A stretch of DNA of 5,133 nt from Lachnospiraceae bacterium UBA1066 (GTDB taxonomy: Bacteria; Bacillota; Clostridia; Lachnospirales; Lachnospiraceae), in assembly GCA_002316215.1 (NCBI GenBank), contig DCDB01000305.1:1-5133 (forward strand). Direction: 5' to 3'. The stretch's first letter is position 1; each line of letters starts with the position of its first letter. This document shows positions 4,980 through 5,133 of the stretch, in pieces. The notes under the pieces were generated by a model. It was not told where the DNA came from. It saw nothing but the letters and a program-made list of their open reading frames with translations, and did not search any database. The translations under genes were made by a program, and so were the position numbers.

Positions 4980-5078
4980 TTATTTGCATCAGGTATTGTG
5001 CAAAATGACGAATTTGTTCACCAAAAAGATTTCGCCCAAGATTTCGCCCATGGCAGATGTCCTGCCGAAATGTCTTGA
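4980..5078 (+). pseudogene. Possible decayed integrase 3' end at the cargo's right end
   Basis: This short open stretch (32 codons to TGA at 5076-5078) follows an in-frame TAA at 4977-4979 and has no start or ribosome binding site. Its translation carries IVQNDEFVHQK then the four-residue repeat DFAQDFAHG. That is laid out like the left-edge frame (IVEMTKFEHK then YWLTHWLNHG) at the same distance from GTCCTCC. If the left frame is an integrase tail, this is its decayed counterpart, meaning the cargo element once had, or recombined from, an element with an integrase. It could instead be conserved only as DNA, through its arm-type sites. Confidence 0.25.
5029..5050 (+). repeat. Tandem repeat ATTTCGCCCA, putative right arm-type sites of the cargo element
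   Basis: ATTTCGCCCA occurs at 5029-5038 and 5041-5050, a 12-bp period, the same 10-mer as at 386-406. The second copy starts 68 bp before GTCCTCC (5109-5115), against 67 bp for the different ATTGGCTAA repeat at the left edge. A small stem, GGCAG (5052-5056) with CTGCC (5062-5066), follows directly. Confidence 0.5.
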
Positions 5079-5108
5079 TTTTCCGCGCTTTTTTCGGGGT
5101 TAACCTGC

Positions 5109-5133
5109 GTCCTCCAAAACCGTCAATGGGGGT
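5109..5133 (+). tRNA. att core and start of a second tRNA-Trp 3' half (runs off the window)
   Basis: From 5112 the sequence reads as a tRNA-Trp anticodon loop CTCCAAA with anticodon CCA (5114-5116), 3' anticodon stem ACCGT (5119-5123), 4-nt variable loop CAAT (5124-5127) and T-stem GGGGG (5128-5132). The five bases before the loop, GCGTC, cannot pair with ACCGT, so the 5' half of the tRNA is absent and replaced by the element end. The variable loop and T-stem differ from the copy at 192-227, so this is not an exact duplicate. Confidence 0.6.

Noticed and set aside
4860..4980. Promoter for a gene to the right of the window
   Set aside because: Several TATA-like runs occur in this AT-rich stretch, but none has a convincing -35 at proper spacing.

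Overview
The window most likely comes from a Firmicute of the Clostridia type, probably a gut Lachnospiraceae relative. The signs are strong GGAGG-type ribosome binding sites, tRNA-Trp 3' sequence with no encoded CCA, and families common in that group (lipoprotein flavodoxin, AKR, CxxCxxC flavodoxin-like reductase). The organism is inferred, not proven.

Layout. Positions 1-172 look like the right-hand end of one integrated element: a reading frame that may be an integrase tail, a tandem 12-bp repeat built on ATTGGCTAA, and the core GTCCTCC. Positions 192-227 are the 3' half of a tRNA-Trp gene, followed by a long bidirectional hairpin (231-289). A gene-poor stretch with a second tandem repeat type (ATTTCGCCCA, 386-406) leads to a divergent regulatory module. 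A LysR-type regulator (437-1327, minus) faces a plus-strand run of five genes: a 77-aa helical protein (1468-1701), an alpha/beta hydrolase (1694-2656), an exported flavodoxin lipoprotein (2653-3321), an aldo/keto reductase (3404-4288) and a flavodoxin-like reductase with a compact four-cysteine motif (4302-4838). An AT-rich tail (4839-5133) again carries ATTTCGCCCA repeats, the core GTCCTCC, and the start of another tRNA-Trp 3' half that runs off the window.

Reading of the whole. Both ends of the 173-5115 segment carry the same arm-type repeat, while the neighbouring element at the far left has a different one at almost exactly the same distance from the same core. This suggests a cassette of about 4.9 kb integrated at a tRNA-Trp site, in tandem with another element, carrying its own att ends but no recombinase. 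It would be a CIME-like, trans-mobilised cargo unit.

The cargo looks like a LysR-controlled redox or detoxification operon. The 139-bp divergent region holds two good sigma-A type promoters and a LysR box (ATGCA-N5-TGCAT) centred near -66 of the operon promoter and overlapping the regulator's own -35. The first three genes overlap (8 bp and 4 bp), which implies translational coupling. Two flavin proteins, an NADPH-dependent carbonyl reductase and a hydrolase are compatible with handling electrophilic carbonyl, quinone or ester compounds. The substrate cannot be read from the sequence.
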